DNA from: an uncultured Collinsella sp.
Lineage (GTDB): Bacteria; Actinomycetota; Coriobacteriia; Coriobacteriales; Coriobacteriaceae
Length of the DNA: 64,000 nucleotides
Assembly: GCA_947642445.1 (NCBI GenBank)
Contig: CANRSF010000013.1
Coordinates: 1-64,000, forward strand
Direction: 5' to 3'
A program made the position numbers and the translations under genes. This document shows, in pieces, positions 61,143 to 64,000 of the stretch (positions are counted from its first letter, which is position 1; every line of letters begins with the position of its first letter). The notes below the pieces were generated by a model. The model was not told where the DNA came from and searched no databases. It saw only the letters and a program-made list of their open reading frames with translations.

Positions 61143-61844
61143 TTACGCCTCCTTTTTCTGCTTGTCGCGGACGGCCTTGGCGGCAAGCGCCGCGCGGACC
61201 TTGGCCGCTTTCTCGGGATCCATGGCGGCGAGCTTTGCCTCCATCTCGGCAGCCTTGAGCGCGGCCTTGGCGGCAGCCTCGTCATGCTGAGCATCGGAGC
61301 CGGCAGCCGCTGCGGGCTGGGCGGCAGCAGCGCTCGCAGCACCCTCCCCTGCAGCAGCCGCAGCAGCGGCGGCCTTTTCGGCCGCGGCCTTGCGCGCCTT
61401 GGCCTCGGCGGCCGCGCGGACCTTCATGGCCTTCTCGCGCGCGGCCTTCACCTCGGGCGTGATAACGCTCATGGGTTCAGCGGTCGAGACCTGGTAGAAA
61501 AAGCCCTTAAAGTCGATCTGTATATCGGTGATGGCAAGACCGAATAGGTCGTGGACCTCATTTTCAAACGGGAATACCGCCGGATAATACGAGCTGATGG
61601 ACGGAATCTCCTGGTACCGGTCGATTCCCTCGACTACCAGGTTCTCAATCGCATAGCTGCCGTCCTGCGCAATATGCTCCTGAGCAGCATGAACGTTGAT
61701 AAACGTATAGACCAGACGATACGTGCCGTCGTCGACGTTGCGCTCGGCGTGCATCTGCACAAAGCGCGCGCCGACGCCCTTGAGCGCCTGGACATGCGAC
61801 AGGAGCTCGTCGATCCCGACGGTGGTATAGATAGCCTTTTGCAT
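61143..61844 (-). CDS. Ech hydrogenase 30-kDa-like subunit (EchD-like) with Lys/Ala-rich tail
   Basis: A 233-residue protein. Residues 1-130 correspond to the NuoC/EchD 30-kDa subunit, with YPAVFPFENEVHDLFGLAI as the signature. From about 135 on it is an Ala/Lys/Glu-rich helical tail of about 100 residues (KAREKAMKVRAAAEAKARKA-type sequence, broken by a Pro/Gly segment). EchD proteins usually lack such a tail. The ATG overlaps the stop of the small-subunit gene (TAATG); no separate ribosome site is needed. Confidence 0.85.
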   Translation of the reverse strand: MQKAIYTTVGIDELLSHVQALKGVGARFVQMHAERNVDDGTYRLVYTFINVHAAQEHIAQDGSYAIENLVVEGIDRYQEIPSISSYYPAVFPFENEVHDLFGLAITDIQIDFKGFFYQVSTAEPMSVITPEVKAAREKAMKVRAAAEAKARKAAAEKAAAAAAAAGEGAASAAAAQPAAAAGSDAQHDEAAAKAALKAAEMEAKLAAMDPEKAAKVRAALAAKAVRDKQKKEA

Positions 61845-62416
61845 TACTCGCCCTCCTTTGCAGCGGCAGGCGCGGCAGGCGTCCCAGCGGCCGTGTCGCC
61901 GGCCCACGCAGCCACAAACCCGTCCTCGCCCAGCTCAACGCCACCGTCCCAGGTAGCGGCACCGCCCACGGTGAGCGGATCGCCGCCGGCGCGCATCACG
62001 GCCTCCTTCTGGTCCAGGATGCCGCACGCCTCCACGATGGCATCGATCACGGTCTCGGGGCGAATGGCGCACCCGGGCGCGTACACGTCCACGGGAATCG
62101 CGCGGTCCACGCCGCCAATCACGTTATAGGCATCGCGGAACACGCCACCCGAACACGCGCAGATACCGCACGCCACCACGCACTTGGGCTCGAGCATCTG
62201 GTTGTAGATCTGACGCACGACGGGCAGGTTCTGGGCATTGACCGACCCCGTCACCAAAAAGATATCCGCATGCTTGGGGTTGCCGGTGTTGACCACGCCA
62301 AAGCGCTCCGCATCGAACAGCGGCGTGAGCGAGGCCAGCACCTCGATATCGCATCCGTTGCAGCTCGAGCCGTCGTAATGAATAACCCACGGCGAGCGCG
62401 ACATTTTATGATCCAT
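61844..62416 (-). CDS. Ech hydrogenase small subunit (EchC-like)
   Basis: A 190-residue NuoB/EchC-like protein. Cluster ligands are CNGCDIEVL (about 19-27), CGICACSGGVF (about 83-93) and YAPGCAIRPE (about 112-121), which bind the proximal 4Fe-4S cluster. AGGAGG precedes the ATG at 62416. An Ala/Gly-rich tail extends beyond the conserved core. It passes electrons between the large subunit and the ferredoxin subunit. Confidence 0.9.
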   Translation of the reverse strand: MDHKMSRSPWVIHYDGSSCNGCDIEVLASLTPLFDAERFGVVNTGNPKHADIFLVTGSVNAQNLPVVRQIYNQMLEPKCVVACGICACSGGVFRDAYNVIGGVDRAIPVDVYAPGCAIRPETVIDAIVEACGILDQKEAVMRAGGDPLTVGGAATWDGGVELGEDGFVAAWAGDTAAGTPAAPAAAKEGE

Positions 62417-62428
62417 GGATGCCGCCTC

Positions 62429-64000
62429 CTAAATAAACACGTCGACGAGGATGGGCATAAGGTTGAGCAGGCCAAACACCAGCGCCACGCCCCAGCCGAG
62501 CTTAAAGCAGCTGCGCCAGGTGCTGCGCGCGAAGGTGTTGTCGATCAGCACCTCGACAAAGTACGTCGCGGCCATCACGACCAGGGCTACGACCCAGCTC
62601 ACCGGGTTGTCCCAGACAAAGAACATGCCCACCCACATCAAAAACAGCACGGTCTCGCACCAGTGCATAAGGGTCATCTTGGCCAGCGTGCCGCCGCTCA
62701 TCTCGGTGGCGACGCCCTGGACAATCTCCTGATGCGCGTGATGCGAGTACGAAAGGTCGAACGGCGACTTGCGTAGCTTGATGGTGAGCACCGCAAGCAG
62801 CGCCAAGAAAATGGGCGCGCTGTACACGATGATGGGCGCCGACTGCCCGGTCACGGCGATGGAATCGAAGCTATCGGTGGCAAGATACAGGCCCACGCTC
62901 ATCAGCAGAACGGCGGGCTCGTAGCTCATAACCTGCAGCAGCTCGCGATCGGCGCCGACCTGCGCAAACGGGCTTTGCGTCGAGGCGGACGCCAGCACCA
63001 CAAAGATCGCGGCGAGCGTCACCATAAAAGCGCACAGCAGCGTGTTGGAGCCCGACACAAAGATGCCGCCGCCCACGACGGTAAAGATGAGCGCGCACGC
63101 CATATAGGTATCGTCCATGGTGTTTACGCTGGCAGGGGCCTTGCGCAGCAGCTTGGCAACGTCGTAGAAGGGCTGCAGCAGGCGCGGGCCCACGCGGCCC
63201 TGCATGCGAGCCGAAAGTTTGCGGTCGATGCCGTCGATCAAGCCGCCCGCAAGCGGCGCCAGCAAGGCAAACGCCACGGTGCCAATAAAGATGCCCACGA
63301 CGCCCGAACCTTCGAAATACTTGCCGCGCAGCACCGAGGGCGCGCTCATGGCAAGCCGCTCGGGCCCAATCCATGCGCAACACAGCAGCGCAAACAAGAT
63401 AATGCTGCAGCATACGACGCTACCCGCGGGGCCAATACGCTTCTCGCCAAGGGCGTCCTCCGAGTACCAATTGCGCTTTTCGGCCTTCACCTCGTGTCCC
63501 ATCGAGCCGCGGAAATGGCGGTAATTGTCGGTTCCCACACCCGAAAGATATACGTTTACGTGCGGTTTGTTGCTCACGCGGAATGACGTCAGCAGCACCA
63601 CGGCGATAAAAGCCACGATAACCACCATCAGATACATGGCGTCCTTGCCAATAACGTACGGCACGCGGCCAAACACCATGGCCAAGTAAGGCGACACCAG
63701 GCCGCTCGAGATGAGCGGGAACGCCACGCAGCAAAGAATCAGCAGCGCGGCGATGGTGTTGAGGGCCATCCATTCGGTCTTATGGACATTGACCTCAACG
63801 TTTTGAGCCGTGGGGTCGACGCCCGAAAGCTTGGCAAGCCACTTGCCCCAGAAGAAGAACGTCGCGGCCGAGCCAAAGGCAAGCACCATGATCATGAGCA
63901 CGTTGCCGGTCTGCGCGAACGCCACCAGGGCGCCCCACTTGGACACGAGCATGCCAAACGGTGCCACGAACATGCCCATGATGCCCAGCATCATCAGACG
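62429..64000 (-). CDS. Fused EchA-EchB-type membrane subunit (partial, 5' end beyond window)
   Basis: At least 523 codons, open to the right edge. The first 190 or so residues seen carry four hydrophobic segments and a soluble loop with VYLSGVGTDNYRHFRG, as at the C-terminal end of antiporter-like EchA/HyfB/NuoL proteins. Without a stop it continues into a complete EchB/HycD/NuoH-like domain: LAGGLIDGIDRKLSARMQGR, GPRLLQPFYDVAKLL and DLSYSHHAHQEIVQG. Normally two separate genes encode these parts. The subunit couples electron transfer to ion translocation. An ATG at 63994 exists, but the conserved sequence suggests the gene begins outside the window. Confidence 0.85.
   Translation of the reverse strand, partial: RLMMLGIMGMFVAPFGMLVSKWGALVAFAQTGNVLMIMVLAFGSAATFFFWGKWLAKLSGVDPTAQNVEVNVHKTEWMALNTIAALLILCCVAFPLISSGLVSPYLAMVFGRVPYVIGKDAMYLMVVIVAFIAVVLLTSFRVSNKPHVNVYLSGVGTDNYRHFRGSMGHEVKAEKRNWYSEDALGEKRIGPAGSVVCCSIILFALLCCAWIGPERLAMSAPSVLRGKYFEGSGVVGIFIGTVAFALLAPLAGGLIDGIDRKLSARMQGRVGPRLLQPFYDVAKLLRKAPASVNTMDDTYMACALIFTVVGGGIFVSGSNTLLCAFMVTLAAIFVVLASASTQSPFAQVGADRELLQVMSYEPAVLLMSVGLYLATDSFDSIAVTGQSAPIIVYSAPIFLALLAVLTIKLRKSPFDLSYSHHAHQEIVQGVATEMSGGTLAKMTLMHWCETVLFLMWVGMFFVWDNPVSWVVALVVMAATYFVEVLIDNTFARSTWRSCFKLGWGVALVFGLLNLMPILVDVFI

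Overview
The window reads as a chromosomal segment of a high-GC, anaerobic, gut-type actinobacterium of the class Coriobacteriia. Collinsella is my best guess. This rests on the gene mix (luxS, PTS sugar uptake, an Ech-type membrane-bound NiFe hydrogenase, NarL/LuxR two-component pairs, a very large LPxTG adhesin), the strong C/G third-position bias and the coriobacterial style of the sensor kinases. I found no rRNA, tRNA, CRISPR array, prophage or intact insertion sequence.

Layout. (1) 0.1-8.0 kb: carbohydrate block with a ROK sugar kinase, the decayed 3' end of a DUF5605-like glycosidase gene, an apiosidase-like glycoside hydrolase, a PTS EIIBC permease, a divergent esterase with a perfect LacI-type operator, and a DUF1593 hydrolase. 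(2) 8.2-12.5 kb: YdjG/YdjI-like zinc-ribbon and SPFH membrane proteins plus a lipoprotein. (3) 12.6-16.7 kb: a three-gene overlapping signalling operon (membrane sensor, histidine kinase, response regulator). (4) 17.0-28.5 kb: second sugar block on the minus strand: GH1 phospho-beta-glucosidase, DUF4867, luxS, a glycerol-kinase-like FGGY kinase, a split transketolase, a FucI/AraA-superfamily isomerase, a LacI regulator, a nucleoside hydrolase and a ribokinase. (5) 28.7-42.7 kb: cell envelope and ion genes: OatA-like O-acetyltransferase, NRAMP-related transporter coupled to an MgtE-N/CBS membrane protein, a NodB-like protein that has lost its metal ligands, PRC-barrel/YtxH, a CphA-N-like protein, CorC/HlyC, hemolysin III, a lipase-like hydrolase and a DUF362 ferredoxin. 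(6) 42.9-51.8 kb: two ABC exporter systems and a divergent two-component system. (7) 52.4-59.0 kb: one giant gene for a VWA plus multi-pilin-domain LPTTG surface protein. (8) 59.7-64.0 kb: the 3' part of an Ech hydrogenase operon, running off the right edge.

Two things stand out. First, the intergenic space is full of designed-looking palindromes. One group has different arms but a shared GTCCCC-containing centre, and often sits directly on the stop codon of a gene. A second group forms nested hairpins of 154 or 158 bp that flank the giant adhesin in mirrored order (type 1, type 2, gene, type 2, type 1), with paired changes in both arms. Second, the isomerase, FGGY kinase and split transketolase look like a ketose-phosphate-by-transketolase route. 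The same LacI-type operator half-sites appear there and at the PTS/esterase promoter 20 kb away, beside the apiosidase-like enzyme. This suggests, but does not prove, a dispersed regulon for a branched-chain or other unusual pentose such as apiose.
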